Shown here: piece by piece, positions 25,423 through 34,163 of the stretch | Position numbering within the stretch: the stretch's first letter is position 1 | Layout of the letters: every line of letters begins with the position of its first letter | Assembly: GCF_016862995.1 (NCBI RefSeq) | Contig: NZ_BOOA01000021.1 | Location: forward strand, 1 to 64,000 | Length of the DNA stretch: 64,000 nucleotides | Source of the DNA: Acrocarpospora phusangensis | GTDB taxonomy: Bacteria; Actinomycetota; Actinomycetes; Streptosporangiales; Streptosporangiaceae | Direction: 5' to 3' | The notes under the pieces: model-generated | What the model saw: the letters and a program-made list of their open reading frames with translations, nothing else | Databases searched by the model: none | Told to the model about the DNA's origin: nothing | Made by a program: the position numbers and the translations under genes

Positions 25423-26327
25423 CTGAGCTCTCTTCCGGTGAGTTCGAGGAACACGTCCTCCAGGGTGCGCCGCTCGATGCTCAGGTCCTCGGTCGTCACG
25501 CCCTCGGTGGCGCACCAGGCGGTCACCGTGGCCAGCAGCGAGGGGTCGACCACGCCCTCGATGATGTAGTGGCCCGCCGGGGACTCCTTGGCGGCGCTGC
25601 CCGGCGGCAGGGCGGACAGCAGCTCGTCCAGGTCCAGGCCCGGCCGGGCGCGGAAGCGCAGCTGGCGCTCCGCGCCGGTGAGGCTGGCGGGACTGCCCTC
25701 GGCGACCACCCGCCCCCGGTCGATGATCGCGACGTGGTCGGCGAGGCGCTCCGCCTCGTCCATGTAGTGGGTGGTCAACACCACCGACACCCCGGCCCGC
25801 CGGAGCTCGCCCACGACCTCCCAGCAGGCGTGCCTGGCCTGCGGGTCGAGACCCGCCGTCGGCTCGTCCAGGAAGACCAGCTCGGGACGGCCGATCACGG
25901 CGGCGGCCAGCGACAGGCGCTGCTGCTGCCCGCCCGACAGCCGCCGGAAGGGCGTGCGCGCGTGCTCGGCCAGCCCCAGCCGCTCCAGCAGCGCGCCGGC
26001 CGGGATCGGGCGGGCGTGGAAGCGGGACACCAGGCGCAGCCACTCGCCCGCCCTGATGGCCTGCGGCACCCCGCCGGACTGCGGCATCATCCCGACCCTG
26101 GCCCGCAGGCCGGGATCGCCCGGCGGCAGGCCGAGCACCCGCACCGAGCCCGCGTCGAAGCGCAGGAACCCCTCGCAGATCTCGATCGTGGACGTCTTGC
26201 CCGCGCCGTTGGGGCCCAGGATCGCCGTCACCTCGCCACGAGCGCACCTCAAGGTCAGCCCGTCGACGGCTGTGGTCCGCCCGTACCGCTTCACCAGGCC
26301 GGTGATCTCGACGGCAGGGGAAATCAT
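25419..26327 (-). CDS. ABC transporter ATP-binding protein (DrrA-like)
   Basis: 302 residues. Walker A GPNGAGKT, signature LSGGQQQR, Walker B LVFLDEPTAG and switch His in TTHYMDEA are present; an extra ~70-residue C-terminal domain is typical of the daunorubicin-resistance (DrrA) type. Partner of the permease gene by 4-nt overlap. Starts at ATG 26327 (MISPAVEITGLVKRYG). Probably drives export of a lipid, heme-related or drug-like compound; position near heme and Fe-S genes does not settle this. Confidence 0.9.
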   Translation of the reverse strand: MISPAVEITGLVKRYGRTTAVDGLTLRCARGEVTAILGPNGAGKTSTIEICEGFLRFDAGSVRVLGLPPGDPGLRARVGMMPQSGGVPQAIRAGEWLRLVSRFHARPIPAGALLERLGLAEHARTPFRRLSGGQQQRLSLAAAVIGRPELVFLDEPTAGLDPQARHACWEVVGELRRAGVSVVLTTHYMDEAERLADHVAIIDRGRVVAEGSPASLTGAERQLRFRARPGLDLDELLSALPPGSAAKESPAGHYIIEGVVDPSLLATVTAWCATEGVTTEDLSIERRTLEDVFLELTGRELR

Positions 26328-26477
26328 GTCTACGAGTTTAGGGAGTCACCGGGCCGCTCCCGCCTCCGGCGTACCGGGTAAACCCTTGCCTGGAATCCCG
26401 TAAAGTCCGCAGATTTCCGGACAAATGACGTGTAACGCTGGAGTTGTCCCTGTGGTGCACCGAGAGGGGTGATCGCC

Positions 26478-27248
26478 ATGCCGGAGTTCACGAAGTACCG
26501 CCCGGGTACGGCCTGCTGGGTGGACCTGGCCAGCGCCGACGTCCAGCGGTCGGTGGAGTTCTACGGACAGCTGTTCGGCTGGACGGCCGAGTTCAAGGAC
26601 CGGCCCGAGGCCGGCGGGTACGGCATGTTCCGCCGCGCGGGCAAGGCGGTGGCCGGCATCGCCCGTACCCTGGCCGACAGCCAGCCCACCACCTGGAACA
26701 CCTATTTCGCCAGCGAGGACGCGGCCAAGACCGCCCAGTCCGTACGGGAGGCCGGCGGCACGGTGGTGGTGGAGCCCATGGAGATCATGGACGAGGGCAC
26801 CATGGCCGTCTGCAAGGACCCCACCGGCGCGTTCGTCAGCGTCTGGCAGTCCGACCGCCACCCCGGCGCCCAGGTGGCCGGGGAGCCGGGCACGCTCAAC
26901 TGGGTCGAGCTGGCCACCCGCGACGTCGACGCCGCCAAGATCTTCTACAACCAGGTGTTCGCCTGGACGGCGGAGACCCGGCAGATGGACACGATGACCT
27001 ACACCATGTTCATGATGGCCGGGGAGACGGTCGCCGGCATGATGCCGATGGGGGAGAGGTTCCCCGCCGGGGTGCCCGCGCACTGGCTGGTCTACTTCGG
27101 CGCCACGGACCTGGACGCCACCGTCGCGGCGGCGGGAGGACTGGGCGCCCGGCAGCTCTACGGACCGAAGGACATCCCCGGGATGGGGCGGTTCGCGGTG
27201 TTCGCCGACCCGCAGGGCGCGGCCTTCGCCGTCTGGGAACAGAGCTAG
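26478..27248 (+). CDS. Two-domain VOC protein, paralogue of the one at 3913-4671
   Basis: 256 residues with two VOC modules (about 1-122 and 130-256), each opening with the FY-x-Q-x-F-x-W pattern (SVEFYGQLFGW, AKIFYNQVFAW). I choose ATG 26478 over GTG 26469 because GAGAGGGG lies 8 nt upstream of the ATG and the paralogue starts at the same alignment point. Substrate unknown; conserved metal ligands cannot be checked by eye. Divergent from the ABC ATPase; 70 nt before the iron box of the suf operon. Confidence 0.85.
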   Translation: MPEFTKYRPGTACWVDLASADVQRSVEFYGQLFGWTAEFKDRPEAGGYGMFRRAGKAVAGIARTLADSQPTTWNTYFASEDAAKTAQSVREAGGTVVVEPMEIMDEGTMAVCKDPTGAFVSVWQSDRHPGAQVAGEPGTLNWVELATRDVDAAKIFYNQVFAWTAETRQMDTMTYTMFMMAGETVAGMMPMGERFPAGVPAHWLVYFGATDLDATVAAAGGLGARQLYGPKDIPGMGRFAVFADPQGAAFAVWEQS

Positions 27249-27318
27249 CGGAAACGGCGGGCCGGGACACCGCGCGGTCCCGGTCCGGTCGGCGTGCCCT
27301 GGAACGTTTCCGCAGGTT

Positions 27319-27333
27319 AGGTAAGGCTTACCT
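27319..27333. promoter_or_regulatory. DtxR/IdeR-like iron box upstream of the suf operon
   Basis: AGGTAAG-G-CTTACCT (27319-27333) is a perfect 7+1+7 palindrome. The 19-bp window TTAGGTAAGGCTTACCTGC (27317-27335) agrees with the DtxR/IdeR consensus TTAGGTTAGGCTAACCTAA at 15 of 19 positions. Wider arms CGCAGGT/ACCTGCG (27311-27317, 27330-27336) add further symmetry. It lies 75 bp before the sufR start. Confidence 0.7.
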
Positions 27334-27407
27334 GCGTGACAAATTACATTCTTCGCGTATCGGGCTTCCGTTTGTGCCGCGGGAAGGAATTACGCCACAC
27401 TGATGTT

Positions 27408-28139
27408 GTGAAATACGTGACCGGGACGGCGAACACCAGGGAGACCGCGGCCTCGCGGCCCTCCGTCGTGCCGCCGGCCGAGCGCGGGACCCGTGCCCGC
27501 GTGGCCCGGCTCATCCTGGAGCACGGGCCGGTGACCGCCGCGGCGCTCGGCGAACGGCTCGGGCTCACCCCCGCCGCCGTCCGCCGCCATCTCGACGCGC
27601 TGCTGGCCGAAGGCATGATAGAACCCCGAACGGCCAGGCAGCGCGGCCAGCGCGGCCGCGGCCGCCCGGCCAAGCTGTTCGGCATCACCGACGCCGGCCG
27701 CAGCGCCTTCGAGCACGCCTACGACGACCTGGCCGGGAGCGCCCTGCGCTTCCTGGCGGAGCGCCTCGGCGGCGAGGCCGTGGCCGACTTCGCCAGATCG
27801 CAGGTGTCCGCCCTGGTCGCCCGCCTGACACCGGTCATCCGCGAGGCGCCGGAGGACCAGCGGCTGCGGGTGCTGGCCGAGGCCCTGTCCGCCGACGGCT
27901 ACGCGGCCTCGGCGAGCAAGACCGGCACCGGCGGCGAGCAGCTGTGCCAGCACCACTGCCCGGTCGCGCACGTGGCCGCGGAGTTCCCCCAGCTGTGCGA
28001 GGCCGAGACCGAGGCGTTCGCGCAGCTCCTGGGCACGCCCGTGCAGCGCCTGGCCACCATCGCGCACGGCGATGGCATCTGCACCACCCATGTAAGCCCT
28101 AGACCGCAGAACAGAGAGAGCAAGGAGTCCGGAAGGTGA
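27408..28139 (+). CDS. sufR: Fe-S cluster-sensing repressor SufR
   Basis: 243 residues from GTG 27408. Winged HTH at about 30-95 ([26 protein letters not shown]), then a linker rich in Arg/Gly, then a C-terminal cysteine cluster C180, C184, C197 and C225 matching the cluster-binding site of the SufR family. SufR represses suf when loaded with an Fe-S cluster. The start is weakly supported: no good Shine-Dalgarno, and GTG 27417 is an alternative. Stop overlaps the sufB start by 4 nt. First gene of an eight-gene operon. Confidence 0.93.
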   Translation: MKYVTGTANTRETAASRPSVVPPAERGTRARVARLILEHGPVTAAALGERLGLTPAAVRRHLDALLAEGMIEPRTARQRGQRGRGRPAKLFGITDAGRSAFEHAYDDLAGSALRFLAERLGGEAVADFARSQVSALVARLTPVIREAPEDQRLRVLAEALSADGYAASASKTGTGGEQLCQHHCPVAHVAAEFPQLCEAETEAFAQLLGTPVQRLATIAHGDGICTTHVSPRPQNRESKESGR

Positions 28140-29548
28140 CTATCACCGACCGCCCGGAGCTGGAAGGCCTCGGGAACTACAAGTTCGGCTGGTCCGACTC
28201 GGACGCCGCGGGAGCCGCGGCGCGCCGTGGCCTTTCCGAGGACGTCGTCCGCAACATCTCCGGGCTCAAGAACGAGCCGGAGTGGATGCTCGATCTGCGG
28301 TTGAAGGGCCTGCGGCTGTTCGAGCGGAAGCCCATGCCCACCTGGGGTTCCGACCTCACGGGCATCGACTTCGACAACATCAAGTACTTCGTGCGCTCCA
28401 CCGAGAAGCAGGCCGCGTCCTGGGACGAGCTGCCCGCGGACATCAAGAACACCTACGACAAACTCGGCATCCCCGAGGCGGAGAAGCAGCGCCTCATCGC
28501 CGGCGTCGCCGCGCAGTACGAGTCGGAGGTCGTCTACCACAAGATCCGTGAGGACCTTGAGGAGAAGGGCGTCATCTTCGTCGACACCGACACCGGCCTG
28601 CGCGAGCACGAGGAGCTCTTCAAGGAGTACTTCGGCACCGTCATCCCGGTCGGCGACAACAAGTTCGCCGCGCTCAACACCGCGACCTGGTCCGGCGGCT
28701 CCTTCATCTACGTGCCCCCGAACGTCAACGTGGAGATCCCGCTCCAGGCCTACTTCCGGATCAACACCGAGAACATGGGCCAGTTCGAGCGCACCCTGAT
28801 CATCGTCGACGAGAACTCGTACGTGCACTACGTCGAGGGCTGCACCGCGCCGATCTACTCCTCCGACTCCCTGCACTCCGCGGTCGTCGAGATCATCGTG
28901 AAGAAGGGCGCCCGCTGCCGGTACACGACCATCCAGAACTGGTCGAACAACGTCTACAACCTGGTCACCAAGCGCGCCGTGGCGTACGAGGGCGCTACCA
29001 TGGAGTGGATCGACGGCAACATCGGCTCCAAGGTCACCATGAAGTACCCGGCCGTCTACCTGATGGGCCAGCACGCCAAGGGCGAGACCCTCTCGGTCGC
29101 GTTCGCGGGTGAGGGCCAGCACCAGGACGCCGGGGCCAAGATGGTGCACCTCGCGCCGAACACCTCCTCCACCATCATCTCCAAGTCGGTGGCCAGGGGC
29201 GGCGGACGCACGTCGTACCGCGGGCTGGTGCAGATCGAGGAGGGCGCGGCCGGATCCGCCTCCACGGTGAAGTGCGACGCGCTGCTGGTGGACCAGATCA
29301 GCCGCTCCGACACCTACCCGTACGTGGACGTGCGGGAGGACGACGTCTCCATGGGCCACGAGGCGACCGTGTCCAAGGTCTCCGAGGACCAGCTCTTCTA
29401 CCTGATGAGCCGCGGCCTGGGCGAGGACGAGGCGATGGCGATGATCGTGCGCGGCTTCGTCGAGCCGATCGCGCGGGAGCTCCCGATGGAGTACGCGCTG
29501 GAGCTCAACCGGCTCATCGAACTGCAGATGGAAGGAGCGGTGGGCTAA
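28136..29548 (+). CDS. sufB: Fe-S cluster assembly scaffold SufB
   Basis: 470 residues; with SufC and SufD forms the SufBCD scaffold that assembles Fe-S clusters. Strongly conserved blocks are seen: [32 protein letters not shown] (start), [18 protein letters not shown] and the core beta-helix region [19 protein letters not shown]. No intein is present (some mycobacterial SufB proteins carry one). GTG 28136 is coupled to the sufR stop by GTGA with GGAAG just upstream. Confidence 0.97.
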   Translation: MTITDRPELEGLGNYKFGWSDSDAAGAAARRGLSEDVVRNISGLKNEPEWMLDLRLKGLRLFERKPMPTWGSDLTGIDFDNIKYFVRSTEKQAASWDELPADIKNTYDKLGIPEAEKQRLIAGVAAQYESEVVYHKIREDLEEKGVIFVDTDTGLREHEELFKEYFGTVIPVGDNKFAALNTATWSGGSFIYVPPNVNVEIPLQAYFRINTENMGQFERTLIIVDENSYVHYVEGCTAPIYSSDSLHSAVVEIIVKKGARCRYTTIQNWSNNVYNLVTKRAVAYEGATMEWIDGNIGSKVTMKYPAVYLMGQHAKGETLSVAFAGEGQHQDAGAKMVHLAPNTSSTIISKSVARGGGRTSYRGLVQIEEGAAGSASTVKCDALLVDQISRSDTYPYVDVREDDVSMGHEATVSKVSEDQLFYLMSRGLGEDEAMAMIVRGFVEPIARELPMEYALELNRLIELQMEGAVG

Positions 29549-29550
29549 CG

Positions 29551-30669
29551 ATGGGCCTGGAGACCAAGCCTCTCGTCACCTTGCACGAGAAGGCGTCATA
29601 CGACCTCGCCGATTTCCCGGTCCCGACCGGGCGCGAGGAGGAGTGGCGGTTCACGCCGCTGTCCCGCCTGAAGGGCCTGCACGACGGCTCCGCCGTCGCC
29701 GACGGCGCCGACAAGGTGGAGCTGTCGCTGCCCGAGGGCGTCACCTCCGAGCTGGTCGGCCGGGAGGACTCCCGGGTCGGCGCGGCCGGCAAGCCCGCCG
29801 ACCGGGTCGCCGCCCAGGCGTTCGCGTCGTTCGAGCAGGCGACCGTGATCACGGTGGCGCGCGAGGCGGTGCCCGCCGAGCCGATCAGGATCGACGTGCA
29901 CGGCCAGGGCGGCACGCTCTTCAGCCACCTGGTGGTGGACGTCAAGCCGATGGCCGAGGTCGTGGTGGTGCTCACCCACACCGGGACCGGCGTCCGGGCA
30001 GGGAACGTGGAGTTCCTGGTCGGGGACGGCGCGAAGGTCGTCTTCGTGGCCGTACAGGACGGCGACCGCGACGCGGTCCACCTGTCCCAGCACACCGCGC
30101 TGGTCGGCCGGGACGCCACCTTCAAGTCGATCGTGGTGACCCTCGGCGGCGACGTGGTCCGGCTCTCCCCGCGGGTCGGCTACGCCGGGCCCGGCGGCGA
30201 CGCCGAGCTGGTCGGCCTCTACTTCGCCGACGGCGGCCAGCACCTGGAACACCGGCTGCTGGTAGACCACAGCATCCCCGACTGCCGCAGCAACGTGATC
30301 TACAAGGGCGGCCTGCAGGGCGACGACGCGCACACCGTCTGGATCGGCGACGTCATCATCCGCGCCGAGGCCACCGGCACCGACACCTACGAGCTCAACC
30401 GCAACCTGCTCCTCACCGACGGGGCCAGGGCCGACTCGGTGCCCAACCTGGAGATCCTCACCGGTGAGATCACCGGCGCGGGCCACGCCTCCGCGTCCGG
30501 CCGGCTGGACGACGAGCACCTGTTCTACCTCCAGGCCCGCGGCATCCCCGAGATGGAGGCCCGGCGGCTGGTGGTGCACGGATTCTTCAACGAGCTGATC
30601 CAGCGCATCGAGGTCCCCGAGGTCCAGGAGCGCGTGCTGGCGGCGGTGGAGGCGGAGCTCACCCGATGA
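29551..30669 (+). CDS. sufD: Fe-S cluster assembly protein SufD
   Basis: 372 residues, paralogue of SufB and partner in SufBCD. Visible are EEEWRFTPLSRLKGL at the N-terminus, the beta-helix core with HRLLVDHSIPDCRSNVIYKG, and the C-terminal HLFYLQARGIPEMEARRLVVHGF shared with SufB. ATG 29551 is 2 nt after the sufB stop with GGAGCGG nearby. Its stop overlaps the Rieske gene start by 4 nt. Confidence 0.96.
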   Translation: MGLETKPLVTLHEKASYDLADFPVPTGREEEWRFTPLSRLKGLHDGSAVADGADKVELSLPEGVTSELVGREDSRVGAAGKPADRVAAQAFASFEQATVITVAREAVPAEPIRIDVHGQGGTLFSHLVVDVKPMAEVVVVLTHTGTGVRAGNVEFLVGDGAKVVFVAVQDGDRDAVHLSQHTALVGRDATFKSIVVTLGGDVVRLSPRVGYAGPGGDAELVGLYFADGGQHLEHRLLVDHSIPDCRSNVIYKGGLQGDDAHTVWIGDVIIRAEATGTDTYELNRNLLLTDGARADSVPNLEILTGEITGAGHASASGRLDDEHLFYLQARGIPEMEARRLVVHGFFNELIQRIEVPEVQERVLAAVEAELTR

Positions 30670-30983
30670 CTTTCGAGAAGGTCTGCAAGCTGGCCGACAT
30701 CCCCGACGAGGGCGTCATCCCCGTCGAGGTCGACGGCACCCCGGTCGCGGTGGTCCGCTCCGGCGAGCGGGTGTACGCGCTGCACGACGTCTGCTCGCAC
30801 GCCGAGGTCCGGCTGAGCGAGGGCGACGTCTACGACGGCACGCTCGAATGCTGGCTGCACGGCTCCTGCTTCGACGTGGCCACCGGCAAGCCGACGGGGC
30901 CGCCCGCCACCCGCCCCGTCCCCACCTACCAAGTCAAGATCGACGGCGACGACGTGTATGTCTCGCTCTCGAAGGAGTCATAA
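30666..30983 (+). CDS. Rieske [2Fe-2S] ferredoxin-like protein in the suf operon
   Basis: 105 residues with a single Rieske domain: C43-x-H45 and C62-x2-H65 are the cluster ligands. No membrane anchor. Such a protein between sufD and sufC is a known peculiarity of many actinobacterial suf operons; it may deliver electrons for cluster assembly or simply be a client, and its exact role is not established. Coupled to sufD by ATGA and 2 nt from sufC. Confidence 0.92.
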   Translation: MTFEKVCKLADIPDEGVIPVEVDGTPVAVVRSGERVYALHDVCSHAEVRLSEGDVYDGTLECWLHGSCFDVATGKPTGPPATRPVPTYQVKIDGDDVYVSLSKES

Positions 30984-30985
30984 CC

Positions 30986-31732
30986 GTGTCCACGCTTGAG
31001 ATTCACGACCTGCACGTCTCCGTCGGCGACAAGGAGATCCTCAAGGGGGTCGACCTGGTGGTCCGCTCGGGGGAGACGCACGCCATCATGGGCCCCAACG
31101 GCTCCGGCAAGTCCACCCTCGCGTACGCGATCGCGGGGCACCCCAAGTACACGATCACCTCCGGGCGGGTCCTGCTGGACGGTGAGGACCTGCTGGACAT
31201 GTCCGTGGACGAGCGGGCCCGCGCCGGCCTCTTCCTGGCCATGCAGTACCCCGTCGAGGTGCCGGGCGTCTCGGTCTCCAACTTCCTGCGCAGCGCCGTC
31301 ACCGCCGTCCGCGGCGAGGCCCCCAAGCTGCGCGAGTTCGCCAAGGACCTGAAGAACGGCATGGACGCGCTGGCCATCGACAGCTCCTTCGCCACCCGCA
31401 ACACCAACGAGGGCTTCTCCGGCGGCGAGAAGAAGCGGCACGAGATCCTCCAGCTGGAGCTGCTCAAGCCGAAGATCGCCGTGCTCGACGAGACCGACTC
31501 CGGCCTGGACGTGGACGCGCTGCGCGTGGTGTCCGAGGGCATCAACCGGTTCCGCGGCTCCGGCGACACCGGGGTGCTGCTGATCACGCACTACACCCGC
31601 ATCCTGCGCTACGTGAAGCCCGACTTCGTGCACGTCTTCGCCAACGGCCGCATCGTCGAGGAGGGCGGGCCCGAGCTGGCCGAGAAGCTGGAGGACGAGG
31701 GCTACGAGGCCTACACGAAGGCCGCGCACTGA
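30986..31732 (+). CDS. sufC: Fe-S cluster assembly ATPase SufC
   Basis: 248 residues; ATPase of SufBCD. Walker A MGPNGSGKS, SufC-type signature FSGGEKKRHEILQ, Walker B AVLDETDSGLDVDAL and switch TH(Y) are all recognisable, including the SufC-specific ETDSGLD. GTG 30986 has GAAGGAG 8 nt upstream. The stop overlaps the sufS start by 1 nt. Confidence 0.97.
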   Translation: MSTLEIHDLHVSVGDKEILKGVDLVVRSGETHAIMGPNGSGKSTLAYAIAGHPKYTITSGRVLLDGEDLLDMSVDERARAGLFLAMQYPVEVPGVSVSNFLRSAVTAVRGEAPKLREFAKDLKNGMDALAIDSSFATRNTNEGFSGGEKKRHEILQLELLKPKIAVLDETDSGLDVDALRVVSEGINRFRGSGDTGVLLITHYTRILRYVKPDFVHVFANGRIVEEGGPELAEKLEDEGYEAYTKAAH

Positions 31733-33003
31733 TGAACGGTCTTGACGTGGAGCGGATCAGGAAGGACTTCCCGGTCCTCTCCCGCGAGCTGCCCGGCGGC
31801 CGGCCGCTGATCTACCTGGACTCCGGCAACTCCTCGCAGAAGCCGGTCCAGGTGATCGACGCCATGCGGGACCATCTGGCGCTGCACTACAGCAACGTCG
31901 GGCGGGCCCACCACGCACTGGGCGCCGAGTCCACGGAGGCGTACGAGAACGCCCGCGACAAGGTGGCCGCCTTCATCGGCGCGCCCTCGCGGGACGAGGT
32001 GGTCTTCACCAAGAACGCCTCCGAGGCCATCAACCTCGTCGCGTACGCCTTCGGAAACCCGCTCAACACGGATGAGCGGTTCCGGCTCGGCCCCGGCGAC
32101 GAGATCGTCATCACCGAGATGGAGCACCACTCCAACATCGTGCCGTGGCAGTTCGCGGCCCAGCGCGGCGGCGCCACGCTGCGCTGGTTCGGCGTCACCG
32201 ACGAGGGCCGGCTGGACCTGTCCAACCTGGACGAGCTGGTCAACGAGCGGACGAAGATCGTCGCGTTCGCGCACCAGTCCAACGTGCTGGGCACGGTCAA
32301 CTCGATCTCGCCCATCCTGGCGCGCGCCCGCCAGGTGGGCGCCCTGGTGCTGCTGGACTCCTCCCAGGCGGTGCCGCACAAGCCGGTCGACGTGACCGAG
32401 CTGGGCGTCGACTTCGTCGCCTTCACCGGGCACAAGATGGTCGGTCCCTCCGGGATCGGCGTGCTCTGGGGCCGGTCGGAGCTGCTGGACGCGATGCCGC
32501 CGTTCCTCGGCGGCGGCGAGATGATCGAGGCGGTCTGGATGGACCGCGCGACGTTCGCGCCGATTCCGCACAAGTTCGAGGCGGGCACGCCCCCGATCGT
32601 CGAGGCCGTCGGCCTGGGCGCCGCGGTGGACTACCTGACCGAGGTGGGCATGCCCCAGGTCAAGGCCTGGGAACAGCACCTGACCGGGTACGCGCTGGAC
32701 GCCCTGGCGGAGATCCCGGGCCTGACGGTGATCGGTCCCCGCACGCTGGTGGCGCGCGGCGGCACGGTGTCCTTCACCCTCAAGACGCCGGGCGGTTTCG
32801 ACATACATCCGCACGATGTGGGGCAGATCCTTGACGACGTGTTCGGGATCGCCGTACGGGTGGGGCATCACTGTGCGCGGCCGCTGCATCTGCGGTTCGG
32901 GATTCCCGCCACGACGCGGGCCTCGCTGTATCTGTACAACACCACCGACGAGATCGACGCCCTGGTTCGCGGGCTTCGCCATGTGCAGAAAGTGTTCGAA
33001 TGA
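31732..33003 (+). CDS. sufS: Cysteine desulfurase SufS
   Basis: 423 residues, PLP enzyme providing persulfide sulfur from cysteine. PLP lysine in TGHKMVGPSGIGVLWG, catalytic Cys in VRVGHHCARPLH. This is the group II (SufS/CsdA) type, which works with SufU. ATG 31732 overlaps the sufC stop by 1 nt; its stop overlaps sufU by 4 nt. Confidence 0.97.
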   Translation: MNGLDVERIRKDFPVLSRELPGGRPLIYLDSGNSSQKPVQVIDAMRDHLALHYSNVGRAHHALGAESTEAYENARDKVAAFIGAPSRDEVVFTKNASEAINLVAYAFGNPLNTDERFRLGPGDEIVITEMEHHSNIVPWQFAAQRGGATLRWFGVTDEGRLDLSNLDELVNERTKIVAFAHQSNVLGTVNSISPILARARQVGALVLLDSSQAVPHKPVDVTELGVDFVAFTGHKMVGPSGIGVLWGRSELLDAMPPFLGGGEMIEAVWMDRATFAPIPHKFEAGTPPIVEAVGLGAAVDYLTEVGMPQVKAWEQHLTGYALDALAEIPGLTVIGPRTLVARGGTVSFTLKTPGGFDIHPHDVGQILDDVFGIAVRVGHHCARPLHLRFGIPATTRASLYLYNTTDEIDALVRGLRHVQKVFE

Positions 33004-33431
33004 TCGCGGAATCGATGTACCAGGAGTTGATCCTGGAGCATTACAAGCACCCGCAGGGGCGTGGCCTGCGGGAGCCGTACGACACCGAGGTGCACCACGT
33101 CAACCCGACCTGCGGCGATGAGATCACGCTGCGGGTGAAGGTGGAGTCGGGCAAGGTCGCCGACGTGTCGTACGAAGGGCAGGGCTGCTCGATCAGCCAG
33201 GCCGCCGCGTCGGTGCTGCACGAACTGGCCGCCGGCAACACCGTCGAGGAGACGCTCGCGGTCGTCGACGAGTTCACCCGCCTGATGCAGGGCAGGGGCA
33301 CCGTCGAGGCCGACGAGGACGTGCTCGGTGACGCGGTCGCGTTCGCCGGGGTGGCCAAGTTCCCCGCGCGGGTGAAATGCGCGCTGCTGGCCTGGATGGC
33401 ATACAAGGACGCTGTGGTGAGGAGTTCCTGA
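33000..33431 (+). CDS. sufU: SufU, zinc-dependent sulfur acceptor/scaffold
   Basis: 143 residues. Metal ligands C38, D40, C63 and C127 (in PTCGDE, GQGCSIS, VKCALL) match SufU, which accepts sulfur from SufS via a zinc-ligand swap. The insertion between the second and third Cys typical of SufU relative to IscU is present (VEETLAVVDEF...). Overlaps sufS by 4 nt and sufT by 1 nt. Confidence 0.95.
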   Translation: MIAESMYQELILEHYKHPQGRGLREPYDTEVHHVNPTCGDEITLRVKVESGKVADVSYEGQGCSISQAAASVLHELAAGNTVEETLAVVDEFTRLMQGRGTVEADEDVLGDAVAFAGVAKFPARVKCALLAWMAYKDAVVRSS

Positions 33432-33799
33432 TGAGCAAGCCGACTGAGACGCCGACCGCTGCGGCCTACGACGGCGACCTGGCCCTGGACGACGTGATGG
33501 AGGCCCTGAAGGACGTCGTCGACCCCGAACTGGGGATCAACGTCGTGGACCTGGGCCTGATCTACGGCATCAACCTGGACCCCGCCGCCGAGGGCGAGCG
33601 GCCGATCGCGACCATCGACATGACGCTCACCAGCGCGGCCTGCCCGCTCACCGACGTCATCGAGGACCAGGCCAACTCGGCCCTGGCCGACCTGGTCTCC
33701 GGCGTGGTCATCAACTGGGTCTGGCTGCCACCGTGGGGCCCCGACAAGATCACCGACGAGGGCCGGGACCAGCTGCGCATGCTGGGCTTCAACGTCTGA
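33431..33799 (+). CDS. sufT: SufT-like metal-sulfur cluster assembly factor (MIP18/DUF59 family)
   Basis: 122 residues. DUF59 signatures VVDPELGINVVDLGLIYG and TSAACPLTDVIEDQ (conserved Cys) are clear. Such proteins aid Fe-S cluster maturation and commonly end actinobacterial suf operons. ATG 33431 follows GGAG by 5 nt and overlaps the sufU stop by 1 nt. The operon appears to finish here; the hairpin at 33842-33867 could act as terminator. Confidence 0.92.
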   Translation: MSKPTETPTAAAYDGDLALDDVMEALKDVVDPELGINVVDLGLIYGINLDPAAEGERPIATIDMTLTSAACPLTDVIEDQANSALADLVSGVVINWVWLPPWGPDKITDEGRDQLRMLGFNV

Positions 33800-34163
33800 A
33801 CGTCACTCTCCGAACGCTGAATGGTCATGACGACCGGAAATCCGGGGTAACATAATCCGGACCCCGGCTTCCAAGGCCGCTGGGTCCGGTCACGACCAGT
33901 GACCACGCGCCGCGACTGTGAACCGCGGCACCTGCACACTGCTGAGCAGACTTCGCGCCACGCTGAAGTGGCGTCGACCTGGCCGGGGACGGATCCCCGG
34001 CCACCGGGGCGGTGCGCAGAACCGGCACCGTCCGGCACCTGGAAGGGGTGCCTCATCCGGTACGGCCTCAGGCCGCCCGGACCGCCTGGCTCGTCCTTAC
34101 GCAGAAGTGACGCGCCCACGCCCGTGCTGCGGCACGTCATCTTCTATGGAAAGGCACGACTTC
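33800..34163 (+). other. 364-bp structured intergenic region / leader of the DEAD-box helicase gene
   Basis: No gene is credible here. A -10-like CATAAT (33851-33856) with TGAC-type -35 sequence about 18 bp upstream could start a ~300-nt leader. Two strong hairpins are visible: CCGGGGT/ACCCCGG (33842-33848 with 33861-33867, 12-nt loop), which may also terminate the suf transcript, and GGCCGGGGA/TCCCCGGCC (33981-33989 with 33994-34002, tetraloop CGGA). Long regulatory leaders are common for RNA helicase genes. Confidence 0.45.
33981..34002 (+). promoter_or_regulatory. Perfect 9-bp GC hairpin with CGGA tetraloop in the helicase leader
   Basis: Arms GGCCGGGGA and TCCCCGGCC pair without mismatch. 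No T-run follows, so simple termination is less likely than an RNA structural or processing role. Confidence 0.5.

Noticed and set aside
33842-33867. Clear-cut suf operon terminator
   Set aside because: The stem is only 7 bp with a 12-nt loop and overlaps a promoter-like CATAAT, so I list it as part of the structured region, not as a terminator.
33918-34163. N-terminal extension of the DEAD-box helicase into the leader
   Set aside because: Translation would be Arg-rich with no homology to helicases; GTG 34164 has a proper ribosome-binding site, and the region is rich in hairpins.
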